Assembly (NCBI GenBank): GCA_964009845.1
Contig: CAXGIQ010000051.1
Location: forward strand, 1-9,476
Length of the DNA: 9,476 nucleotides
Source: UBA7312 sp002715345
Lineage (GTDB): Bacteria > Bacteroidota > Bacteroidia > Flavobacteriales > UBA7312
Reading direction: 5' to 3'
The position numbers and the translations under genes were made by a program. The notes beneath the pieces are model-generated. The model saw only the letters and a program-made list of their open reading frames with translations, ran no database searches and was not told where the DNA came from. Of the stretch, positions 1 to 5,959 are shown piece after piece; the stretch's first letter is position 1; each line of letters starts with the position of its first letter.

Positions 1-119
1 ATGAAATCATCAATCTTTTCGGAGATGTCAAAGACAATTACAACTAGTAATATCAAGGTGATGGAGAAGAAGAATGTTCCTAAAAACTTTTTAATGATAT
101 ACCAATCGAGTTTATACAT
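1..119 (-). CDS. LptF/LptG-family permease (YjgP/YjgQ), N-terminal fragment
   Basis: Partial gene: only the first 39 codons lie in the window and the rest continues beyond position 1. The reverse strand reads MYKLDWYIIKKFLGTFFFSI, followed by a hydrophobic run and DISEKIDDF. This is the typical N-terminus of the Bacteroidota LptF/LptG (YjgP/YjgQ) family, with a short cytoplasmic tail and then the first transmembrane helix. Family members are inner-membrane parts of the ABC transporter (with LptB) that extracts lipopolysaccharide and passes it to the Lpt bridge toward the outer membrane. The ATG at 119-117 directly follows the tgt stop codon (122-120) with no spacer, so the two genes are surely co-transcribed; the tgt/permease pairing is common in this phylum. 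Whether this is LptF or LptG cannot be decided from 39 residues. Confidence 0.82.
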   Translation of the reverse strand, partial: MYKLDWYIIKKFLGTFFFSITLILLVVIVFDISEKIDDF

Positions 120-1250
120 TTACAGTCGTCTATCTAGCTTTTTAATCATTTTGTTTTTCCAACTATCGAAAGTTCCTTCATCAAGGTGTTTGCGTGCTTC
201 CTCCATCAACCAAAGATAGAAGCGGATATTGTGTAGAGTCGCTATTTGTTTGCCTAAGATTTCACCAACACTGAAAAGGTGGCGAAGGTATGCCTTGCTG
301 TAATATTGATCTACAAAAGAAGTTCCGTTTGGATCGATAGGAGAGTGGTCGTCACCCCATTTTTTATTTTTTATATTGATGGTTCCTTCACTAGTGAAAA
401 GCATTCCGTTTCGTGCATTTCTAGTAGGCATTACACAATCAAACATATCAATACCAAGCGCAATATTTTCTAAAAGATTGGTTGGGGTTCCTACACCCAT
501 CAGGTAGCGTGGTTTATCCTCTGGTAACACTTCGCAAACTACTTCTGTCATTTCGTACATCAAGTCGTGAGGTTCTCCAACAGAAAGTCCGCCAATAGCG
601 TTTCCTTCACGCTCAAAAGAAGCTATTTGTTCTGCAGATTGTTTTCTTAATTCCTTGTAAACACTCCCTTGAACAATCGGAAATAAAGTTTGTTCGTAGC
701 CATATTTTCCTTCAGTGCTGTCAAATCGTTCGCAGCATCTTTTGAGCCATCGATGTGTCATGTGCATAGATCGTTTAGCGTACTTATAATCACAAGGATA
801 AGGTGTGCACTCATCAAAAGCCATGATGATGTCTGCGCCAATTGTTCGTTGAATATCCATCACATTTTCTGGGGTGAACCAATGATAAGAACCATCAATG
901 TGTGATTGGAATTTAACACCTTCCTCTTTGATTTTTCTTCTTCCCGATAAGGAGTAAACTTGGTATCCACCACTATCGGAAAGGATGGGTTTTTGCCAAT
1001 TCATAAACTGGTGCAAACCACCTGCTTTTTTAATAATATCTAAGCCAGGGCGAAGGTATAAGTGATAAGTGTTTCCAAGTATGATTTGTGCCAGTGTATC
1101 TTTTTCAATTTCATGCTGATGAACTCCCTTAACAGTAGCAGCTGTTCCGACAGGCATGAAAATGGGAGTTTGTATTTTTCCGTGTGCAGTTTCTAGCTCT
1201 CCTAATCGAGCTTTAGTGGCAACATCTTTTTTTAATAATGTGAATTTCAT
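120..1250 (-). CDS. tgt: tRNA-guanine transglycosylase (queuine tRNA-ribosyltransferase)
   Basis: 376 residues, normal for bacterial TGT. The enzyme swaps guanine-34 in the anticodon of GUN tRNAs (Tyr, His, Asn, Asp) for preQ1, a step of queuosine synthesis in the cytoplasm. Visible motifs: the substrate-pocket SDSGGYQ (Asp92), AFDEC (Asp146), IVQG (Gln194), GGLSVGE (220-226), YLMGVGTP, and FDCVMPTRNARNG with the presumed nucleophile Asp271. Odd point: the C-terminal zinc site is not intact. Where family members such as E. coli TGT have the C-x-C-x2-C cluster after PLDP, this protein has Gly309, Ser311 and Asp314; only the fourth ligand, His340 in TLHN, remains. My recollection is that related Flavobacteriia share this. 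The ATG at 1250 has no Shine-Dalgarno sequence. A TAnnTTTG box lies 17 nt upstream, and the stop abuts the permease start. Confidence 0.97.
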   Translation of the reverse strand: MKFTLLKKDVATKARLGELETAHGKIQTPIFMPVGTAATVKGVHQHEIEKDTLAQIILGNTYHLYLRPGLDIIKKAGGLHQFMNWQKPILSDSGGYQVYSLSGRRKIKEEGVKFQSHIDGSYHWFTPENVMDIQRTIGADIIMAFDECTPYPCDYKYAKRSMHMTHRWLKRCCERFDSTEGKYGYEQTLFPIVQGSVYKELRKQSAEQIASFEREGNAIGGLSVGEPHDLMYEMTEVVCEVLPEDKPRYLMGVGTPTNLLENIALGIDMFDCVMPTRNARNGMLFTSEGTINIKNKKWGDDHSPIDPNGTSFVDQYYSKAYLRHLFSVGEILGKQIATLHNIRFYLWLMEEARKHLDEGTFDSWKNKMIKKLDRRL

Positions 1251-1265
1251 TCAGCTGAAAATTTT

Positions 1266-1285
1266 ATCAAAGATAGCTATTTGAT
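1266..1285. repeat. Inverted repeat in the tgt / glycosyltransferase divergent gap
   Basis: Arms ATCAAA (1266-1271) and TTTGAT (1280-1285) are perfect inverted copies around an 8-nt centre that contains the palindrome TAGCTA. The element sits in the middle of the 68-bp divergent gap and covers the candidate tgt -7 box. It could be an operator or simply reflect back-to-back promoter elements. In a low-GC genome a repeat this short may also arise by chance. Confidence 0.35.
1268..1275 (-). promoter_or_regulatory. Putative Bacteroidota -7 box for tgt
   Basis: On the minus strand this reads TATCTTTG, a full match to the Bacteroidota -7 consensus TAnnTTTG, 17 nt before the tgt start codon. No clear TTG-type -33 element is seen 19-21 nt further upstream, so the call is tentative. 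The box lies inside a 20-nt inverted repeat (1266-1285). Confidence 0.42.
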
Positions 1286-1318
1286 CGGCTTATTCTATTC
1301 GAATTCCTTATCATTGCA

Positions 1319-2422
1319 ATGATGGATTTTATATTGATTTTAAGTCTTGTTTTTGGAGCGGCTTTTTTTATACAGTTGCTTTATTTTTTATTGATTTATA
1401 GAAAGTTGGCGTTTCATAAAAAGTCACAAGGAGAATTTATGAGCCCAGTGTCAGTGGTTGTTTGTGGTTATAACGAAGCTGAAAACTGGAAGCGTTTACT
1501 GCCACTTTTATTAGATCAAGAGTACCCAAGATTTGAAATCGTTGTTGTAAATGATCAGTCTACGGATAATACTAAATTCGTTTTTAAAGAATGGGATTGG
1601 CATCCAAAACTCAAAGTAGTTACTATTGATGAACATGTGAAGAAGAGTTTTGGTAAAAAATTCGCTTTAACCTTAGGAATTAAAGCTGCTCAATACGATC
1701 ATTTATTATTGACAGACGCAGACTGTTACCCAAAAGATAAACTATGGATTTCTTCTATGGTTCAGTATTTCTGCAACCGAAAAGAAATTGTGTTGGGTTA
1801 TGGTGGTTATAAAAAGCGTTCGGGGTTACTCAATAAGTTAGTGCGTTTTGATACTTTTCAGGTAGCTTTACAATACCTTTCTTATGCATTAATTGGTCAG
1901 TCCTACATGGGAGTGGGTAGAAATTTGGCCTATAAGAAATCACTCTTTTTTGATAACAAAGGATTTGCTTCGCACATTCATATACCATCAGGAGATGACG
2001 ATTTATTTATTAGAGAGGTAGCTACTTCTAAAAATGTAGCTATTGCTGTCCATCGTTCTTCTCAAACACTGTCGGAAGCCAAAACTTCTTGGCCTTCCTG
2101 GGTTAGACAAAAAACAAGACATTTAAGCACAAGTCGACATTATACTTTTTCACATAAAATCTTGTTAGGGTTTTGGGTCTTATCTCAAGTTCTGTTTTGG
2201 ACTTTAGGAATCGTGTTGATTGCGCTCGCAATAAACCAAGAAGCAGTGGTGCTTTTAATGAGTTTAAGGTTGTTAATTCAAGGATTTATCTATTACAAAG
2301 TTTTGAAGCGTTTAGAAGAGCTTGATTTGATATGGTTGTTTCCTTTATATGAGATAGCACAATTATTTTTTCAACTTATTTTCGTATTTTCGAACTTCTT
2401 CAAACGTAAAAATAGTTGGTAG
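1319..2422 (+). CDS. Membrane-anchored family 2 glycosyltransferase
   Basis: 367 residues. An N-terminal membrane helix (about 4-27) precedes a GT-A fold of glycosyltransferase family 2: VSVVVCGYNE (44-53) at the nucleotide-binding start, VNDQSTD (Asp79), TDAD (Asp133/Asp135, the DxD metal and sugar-nucleotide motif), GDDDL (226-228, catalytic-base region) and QKTRH (264-268, a variant of the Q-x2-RW motif of processive enzymes). Hydrophobic segments at about 281-304, 308-326 and 338-360 anchor the C-terminus. It should use a nucleotide sugar at the cytoplasmic face of the inner membrane to build a lipid-linked or extracellular glycan; the substrate cannot be inferred. The start is the first of two adjacent ATGs; no Shine-Dalgarno sequence is seen. 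It is the first gene of a three-gene run whose stop overlaps the next start by one base. Confidence 0.9.
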   Translation: MMDFILILSLVFGAAFFIQLLYFLLIYRKLAFHKKSQGEFMSPVSVVVCGYNEAENWKRLLPLLLDQEYPRFEIVVVNDQSTDNTKFVFKEWDWHPKLKVVTIDEHVKKSFGKKFALTLGIKAAQYDHLLLTDADCYPKDKLWISSMVQYFCNRKEIVLGYGGYKKRSGLLNKLVRFDTFQVALQYLSYALIGQSYMGVGRNLAYKKSLFFDNKGFASHIHIPSGDDDLFIREVATSKNVAIAVHRSSQTLSEAKTSWPSWVRQKTRHLSTSRHYTFSHKILLGFWVLSQVLFWTLGIVLIALAINQEAVVLLMSLRLLIQGFIYYKVLKRLEELDLIWLFPLYEIAQLFFQLIFVFSNFFKRKNSW

Positions 2423-3027
2423 TGGGTAGAAAAAACCTTTCAGAAAAAGCTCAAATTGATCTTAAGCTTATTAATCGAGCAATAGAAATAGGGGATCCTA
2501 GAGCATATAATGAACTTATGTCAAGATATAGAGATAAGGTTTATTTTATGCTTTTAGAAAAAGTAAGAGAAAAGGAGCTAGCTAAGGAATTAACGATTGA
2601 AGCATTTGGAAAAGCATTTAAAAAGCTACACTTATATAAGCCAGATTATGCTTTTAGCACTTGGCTTTTCTCAGTGGCACGCAACAATTGTATTGATTTT
2701 CTTAGAAAGAAGAAACTGCCAACTGTTTCAATTGATGCGTTTACAGAAGATGAAGAGGGATCAAAGATTACTTTTGACTTGACCTATGAAGGATTAAATC
2801 CAGAAGGTCAGTTAGTCAAAAAGCAGCGAATACAATTTCTAAGAAGAATTGTTGCAGACTTAAAACCAAAATATAGAGAGTTAGTAAAGCTGAGGTACTT
2901 TAAAGAATACACCTATGATGAAATAGCAGTAAAACTTGATATACCAATCGGTACTGTTAAAGCTCAACTACATAGGTCAAGAGAGCAATTGTTTAAGATT
3001 TTATCTGGTTGTCAAGAAAAAATCTAA
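2422..3027 (+). CDS. Sigma-70 family (ECF-like) RNA polymerase sigma factor
   Basis: About 201 residues. Region 2 is the block from AYNELMSRYRDKVY through TIEAFGKAF and the -10 recognition helix around FSTWLFSVARNNCIDFLRKKK. After a linker comes region 4, a helix-turn-helix with LKPKYRELVKLRYF and YDEIAVKLDIPIGTVKAQLHRSR. Regions 1.1 and 3 are absent, as in ECF or small group 3/4 factors, and no sensory C-terminal extension is seen. I chose the GTG at 2422, which overlaps the upstream TAG by one base (TAGTG), over the in-frame TTG at 2416; the difference is two residues. No anti-sigma gene is adjacent, which is atypical for a stress-type ECF and suggests control at the level of expression. 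The position between a glycosyltransferase and rsmG implies constitutive or growth-linked co-expression. Target promoters cannot be told from here. Confidence 0.93.
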   Translation: MGRKNLSEKAQIDLKLINRAIEIGDPRAYNELMSRYRDKVYFMLLEKVREKELAKELTIEAFGKAFKKLHLYKPDYAFSTWLFSVARNNCIDFLRKKKLPTVSIDAFTEDEEGSKITFDLTYEGLNPEGQLVKKQRIQFLRRIVADLKPKYRELVKLRYFKEYTYDEIAVKLDIPIGTVKAQLHRSREQLFKILSGCQEKI

Positions 3028-3650
3028 TGGAACAAATCCAAAGTTATTTCCCAAATTTATCCTTCAGTCAAATCAAGCAGTTCGAACAATTACCTGCTTT
3101 GTATGAGCACTGGAATGCTCAAATAAATCTGGTAAGCCGAAAGGATGTTGATGCCTTACTAGAGCGTCATGTACTACACTCCTTAGGAATAGCTAAAGTA
3201 ATGAGTTTTGAAAGTGGAAGTAATGTACTAGATTTGGGTACAGGTGGAGGTTTTCCAGGTATTCCATTAGCAATATTATTTCCAGAAGTAAATTTTTATC
3301 TAGTAGACAGCATTGGCAAAAAAATAAAAGTGGTGCAAGCTGTAGCAGATGCTTTAGGTTTGCAAAATGTTCGAGCAGTACATCAGCGTGCTGAAAAGAT
3401 AAAAGAGAAGTTTGATTTTGTAGTGAGCCGTGCTGTTACACGAATGCCTGATTTTTTGAAATGGATTCGTAAAAGTTTCAAGCAAGAATGTGCCAATGAA
3501 TTTCCAAATGGAGTATTTTATTTAAAGGGAGGAGATTTAACTGAAGAAATGGCTTCAGTAAACTATTATTACAATGAATTTCCTTTATCAGACTATTTTC
3601 AGGAAGACTTTTTTGAGACTAAAAAAGTAGTTTACGTTAAGATGGTGTAG
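3027..3650 (+). CDS. rsmG: 16S rRNA (guanine(527)-N(7))-methyltransferase RsmG
   Basis: 207 residues, the usual family length. RsmG (GidB) uses S-adenosylmethionine to methylate N7 of G527 in the 530 loop of 16S rRNA; loss in other bacteria gives low-level streptomycin resistance. Family signatures: NLVSRKD (34-40), the ERHVLHSL block (46-53), the SAM-binding motif I in VLDLGTGGGFPGIPLA (67-82), VDSIGKK after strand 2, and VSRAV (133-137). The ATG at 3027 overlaps the TAA of the sigma factor by one base (TAATG). An alternative TTG at 3009 would add six residues and lie inside the previous gene, so I reject it. The gene ends one base before the end of the convergent nuclease gene, leaving no room for an intergenic terminator. 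Confidence 0.96.
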   Translation: MEQIQSYFPNLSFSQIKQFEQLPALYEHWNAQINLVSRKDVDALLERHVLHSLGIAKVMSFESGSNVLDLGTGGGFPGIPLAILFPEVNFYLVDSIGKKIKVVQAVADALGLQNVRAVHQRAEKIKEKFDFVVSRAVTRMPDFLKWIRKSFKQECANEFPNGVFYLKGGDLTEEMASVNYYYNEFPLSDYFQEDFFETKKVVYVKMV

Positions 3651-3651
3651 C

Positions 3652-4770
3652 TTACAAAATAGGAATGACGATTAATCTTTTTAAACTGTTGATTTTCAAG
3701 TAGTATATAGATTTATTTAAATTGTTGGTTGGGATTTTTACATCCGTTCCAGATACCTTTAAGCGCTTCACTCTTTTTCCGTTAATATTATATAACACAA
3801 CATCTGAATCTATTAAAGATTCAAACTTTATGATTATTTGATCATTAGTTCTAATAATCTGTGGTAAAAGAGACTGTTCGTTTACAAATGTATGTTTATT
3901 GCTTTTGAAGCATTTCCAAGCTACAGGTCTATGGTCAGAAATATTGCTTTCATAAGCATACCAATTATTCATATATTGATCTAAAAGGATAGTGCTGGTT
4001 TCGTATTCGTTGTTGAAGAATTCATTAGAAATAAGAATGTGGTCTAAGTGTGAAGGCCAAGTAGGGTACGAAAATTGATTGGGACTACCCATAGCTATTT
4101 CCATGTCCGTAAAAAGATAGTTTTCAGCATCTTCTAAAAATGATTGAAAAACATTGTTAGGGCTTTGATCGGTTAGATTATCATTTAAATCACCTGTTAT
4201 AATTACTTTTTCAAAAGGTAATATGCTATCTACATACTCCTTTAATAAATTCATGGCTAGTAACCTTCTGTATTCTTCATCAGATTTGTCTCCAAAGTCT
4301 ATAGTTTCATCTCCGCAACATTTAAGATGATTGTTAATGATAAAGTGCTTTTCGTTTTTATACATAAACTCCATTACTTGAGGAGATCTTGGGAAGATAT
4401 TCCAGTATGGCTCTTCAGTATAAATTTCATAATGATTAACTACTTCAATTGCATTTGTATTGTAAACGAAAGCTAAACCACCATACCAATTGCTTTTAAA
4501 ATAACATTCATATCCTGGGATATTGGAAATAGATTGTTTTAAAAGGGTAGTGTCATCAATTTCTTGAAGAGCAAAAATATCAGCATTTAAGTTGTAAATG
4601 ATGTCTTCCACATATCCAGGAGTTGTTTTTTCATTATTTGGAAACCATTCTATGTTCCAACTAATAATTTCTAGTGTAGAATCTGTTCCAAATTCTAGTT
4701 CATCAAAATTTTGTGAAACAGAAGTTTGAAAAAACAAAAATGATAAAAGTAGTAAAGGATAGTGTTTCAT
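3652..4770 (-). CDS. Secreted endonuclease/exonuclease/phosphatase family protein with probable T9SS sorting domain
   Basis: 372 residues. A signal peptide (about 1-20, hydrophobic core LLLLSFLFF, likely cleaved after VSQ) is followed by an EEP (DNase I-like) domain with the metal and catalytic motifs in order: ISWNIEWF (Asn39), ALQEIDD (Glu70), NNHLK (His148), TGDLND (Asp194/Asn196), LDHILIS (Asp243/His244) and SDHRPV (Asp279/His280). The set is complete, so it should be an active Mg2+-dependent phosphodiesterase or nuclease; the substrate (extracellular DNA, RNA or a phosphoester) is unknown. Residues about 300-372 resemble a type A T9SS C-terminal sorting domain (VVLYNINGKRVKRLK, then IPTNNLNKSIYYLKI), which implies export through the outer membrane. 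Two cysteines in a row follow the HLK motif. It is the last gene of a minus-strand cluster, 2 nt after the methyltransferase. Confidence 0.88.
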   Translation of the reverse strand: MKHYPLLLLSFLFFQTSVSQNFDELEFGTDSTLEIISWNIEWFPNNEKTTPGYVEDIIYNLNADIFALQEIDDTTLLKQSISNIPGYECYFKSNWYGGLAFVYNTNAIEVVNHYEIYTEEPYWNIFPRSPQVMEFMYKNEKHFIINNHLKCCGDETIDFGDKSDEEYRRLLAMNLLKEYVDSILPFEKVIITGDLNDNLTDQSPNNVFQSFLEDAENYLFTDMEIAMGSPNQFSYPTWPSHLDHILISNEFFNNEYETSTILLDQYMNNWYAYESNISDHRPVAWKCFKSNKHTFVNEQSLLPQIIRTNDQIIIKFESLIDSDVVLYNINGKRVKRLKVSGTDVKIPTNNLNKSIYYLKINSLKRLIVIPIL

Positions 4771-4772
4771 TA

Positions 4773-5540
4773 TTATTGTTTTTGGCAGAAATAAATAATT
4801 TCACCTTTTGGTAAGGCATATCGTTCTACAAGCTGTTCTCCAAGCTGGTTAACAAAATCGTCCTCTGTAACTTTGAATCCAGCCGCTTCTAATCGTTTTC
4901 CGTAGTCTAATCCGAACAGTCTTACATGATCATCTTGCCAATATAAGCGTTCTCTTTCTTTAGGGTCTGTAATCGAGAGATCTTCTTCTGTTTTTGGGTT
5001 TTCAGTGTCAATAGGGACTTGGAAAATTCCCCAACCACCTGGTTTCATTACTCGGTAAAATTCAGTCATTACTTTATGTGCATCATCAACATGTTCTAGT
5101 ACATGGTTACATATAACCACATCAAAACTATTCTCTTCAAAAGGAATATCATGAACATCCATTTTTACATCTGCCCAAGGAGAGATAAGGTCACCTGTAG
5201 TATAATCGATGTTCTTCATTCCTTTGAAAATCTTGATAAAGCAGTACTCTGGAGCAATGTGTAAAAAACGTAGATTATCAGTAAATAAATTTGTTTTCTC
5301 TTTCATGAAAAGCCACATCAATCGGTGTCTTTCTAAAGACATGCTGTCAGGGGCCAATGCGTTTTCTCGGCTTCTTAGCCTACCATAAGGTAATAGCTTT
5401 CGATATGTTTTTCCATTTATAGGATCTTTAAAACGGCTTCCACGCATAAATAGGGAAATAATGCGTAGAAAAAAATGACTTACATGATGTAAGTAATGTC
5501 TTGGAATTAATCTTGTAACAATGCTGATGATGTGCTTCAT
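4773..5540 (-). CDS. Class I SAM-dependent methyltransferase
   Basis: 255 residues. A basic, amphipathic N-terminus (1-35) is followed by a Methyltransf_11-like Rossmann domain: LHIAPEYCF (93-101) in place of the glycine-rich motif I, IDYTTGDL (Asp117), DVHDIPFEENSFDVVICNHVLEHV (motifs II-III, 128-151), then RVMKPGGWGIFQVP (163-176). The C-terminal DDHVRLFGLDY and GEIIYFCQKQ are typical of a Bacteroidota subfamily. The acceptor is unknown. By memory, relatives carry a CPxC...CPxC zinc ribbon before SLERHRL; here the matching places are Asp39/Asn42 (DPIN) and Ala63/Ser66 (APDS), so the ribbon appears lost. It lies 21 nt after the DUF6787-like gene and 2 nt before the nuclease gene, so all three are probably one transcript. 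The ATG at 5540 is the natural start. Confidence 0.88.
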   Translation of the reverse strand: MKHIISIVTRLIPRHYLHHVSHFFLRIISLFMRGSRFKDPINGKTYRKLLPYGRLRSRENALAPDSMSLERHRLMWLFMKEKTNLFTDNLRFLHIAPEYCFIKIFKGMKNIDYTTGDLISPWADVKMDVHDIPFEENSFDVVICNHVLEHVDDAHKVMTEFYRVMKPGGWGIFQVPIDTENPKTEEDLSITDPKERERLYWQDDHVRLFGLDYGKRLEAAGFKVTEDDFVNQLGEQLVERYALPKGEIIYFCQKQ

Positions 5541-5561
5541 AACGAATATCGAAGATAGGTT

Positions 5562-5876
5562 TTAATCTTGAAAACATTTAAAACCCATTCTGGATAGCAT
5601 CTTTTTTTCAAAATTCCAGAAAAATTGGAACTGACCAAAAAGCGCTCCAAAAAGTAATATGAGTACTTGATAAATAGGGAAGATAAGAATTAGCCGGAGT
5701 GGTTTAAAAATCCATGGACTCATGCTTTCTGGTGTTATGTTTAGTAAAGCGAGTATTGGATTAGCAATCACCAAAGAAAAAGAGCCTGTTATAGCAAATA
5801 CAATTAAAATAACAACTAGTTGAAAATTCGACTGAATTTTCCATTTAGATTTTAGTTTTTGAAAAAAACCGCCCAT
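5562..5876 (-). CDS. Small DUF6787-like membrane protein
   Basis: 104 residues from the ATG at 5876. A basic N-terminus (KLKSKWKI) leads to two predicted membrane helices at about 19-41 and 59-81, separated by a short loop with SPWIFKPLR. A conserved-looking C-terminal part, GQFQFFWNFEKKMLSRMGF, follows on the cytoplasmic side if both termini are inside. The pattern matches the uncharacterised DUF6787 family of Bacteroidota as I remember it; no function is known and I propose none. An upstream in-frame TTG (5903) would add nine residues but would place the start before the TATATTTG box at 5884-5891, so the ATG is preferred. It is the first gene of the cluster with the methyltransferase and the secreted nuclease. 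Confidence 0.8.
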   Translation of the reverse strand: MGGFFQKLKSKWKIQSNFQLVVILIVFAITGSFSLVIANPILALLNITPESMSPWIFKPLRLILIFPIYQVLILLFGALFGQFQFFWNFEKKMLSRMGFKCFQD

Positions 5877-5880
5877 AGTG

Positions 5881-5897
5881 TTGCAAATATATTGCAA
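5881..5897. repeat. Pair of TTGCAA palindromes
   Basis: Two copies of the self-complementary hexamer TTGCAA at 5881-5886 and 5892-5897 are separated by five A/T bases. They overlap the candidate -7 box of the minus-strand cluster and lie just upstream of the -33 element of the large plus-strand gene. The arrangement would suit a dimeric regulator, but no regulator is identified and the call is weak. Confidence 0.3.
5884..5891 (-). promoter_or_regulatory. Putative -7 box for the DUF6787-like gene cluster
   Basis: The minus strand reads TATATTTG, a full match to TAnnTTTG, only 7 nt before the ATG at 5876. Transcription from it would give an almost leaderless mRNA. No TTG-type -33 element is evident at the expected distance. 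The box lies between two TTGCAA palindromes (5881-5886 and 5892-5897). Confidence 0.42.
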
Positions 5898-5903
5898 AAG
5901 CAA

Positions 5904-5935
5904 TTGATTTTCTACTGCATTATTCCGTAATTTTG
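5904..5935 (+). promoter_or_regulatory. Bacteroidota-type promoter of the giant secreted protein gene
   Basis: TTG (5904-5906) and TAATTTTG (5928-5935, full match to TAnnTTTG) are separated by 21 nt, close to the usual -33/-7 spacing in this phylum. The predicted start of transcription, a few bases after 5935, would leave a 5' leader of roughly 15-20 nt before the ATG at 5960. The position and spacing make this the best promoter in the window. Confidence 0.6.
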
Positions 5936-5959
5936 AGAATTCAACTAAATTTAGATGTG

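Noticed and set aside
1..219. 72-codon plus-strand open frame
   Set aside because: It lies opposite the tgt 3' end and the permease 5' end, both with clear family matches; the plus-strand translation looks like nothing.
279..473. 64-codon plus-strand frame
   Set aside because: Antisense to the conserved C-terminal half of tgt; no recognisable protein.
690..905. 71-codon plus-strand frame
   Set aside because: Antisense to the tgt catalytic core; no start context or family match.
2597..2782. 61-codon plus-strand frame in another phase
   Set aside because: Fully inside the sigma factor region 2 coding sequence.
3009..3026. TTG start giving RsmG six more residues
   Set aside because: It lies inside the sigma factor gene; the ATG at 3027 with a 1-nt overlap is the more natural start.
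3640..3670. Possible bidirectional terminator between rsmG and the nuclease gene
   Set aside because: The genes are 1 bp apart and I found no convincing stem-loop with a T-run at the junction.
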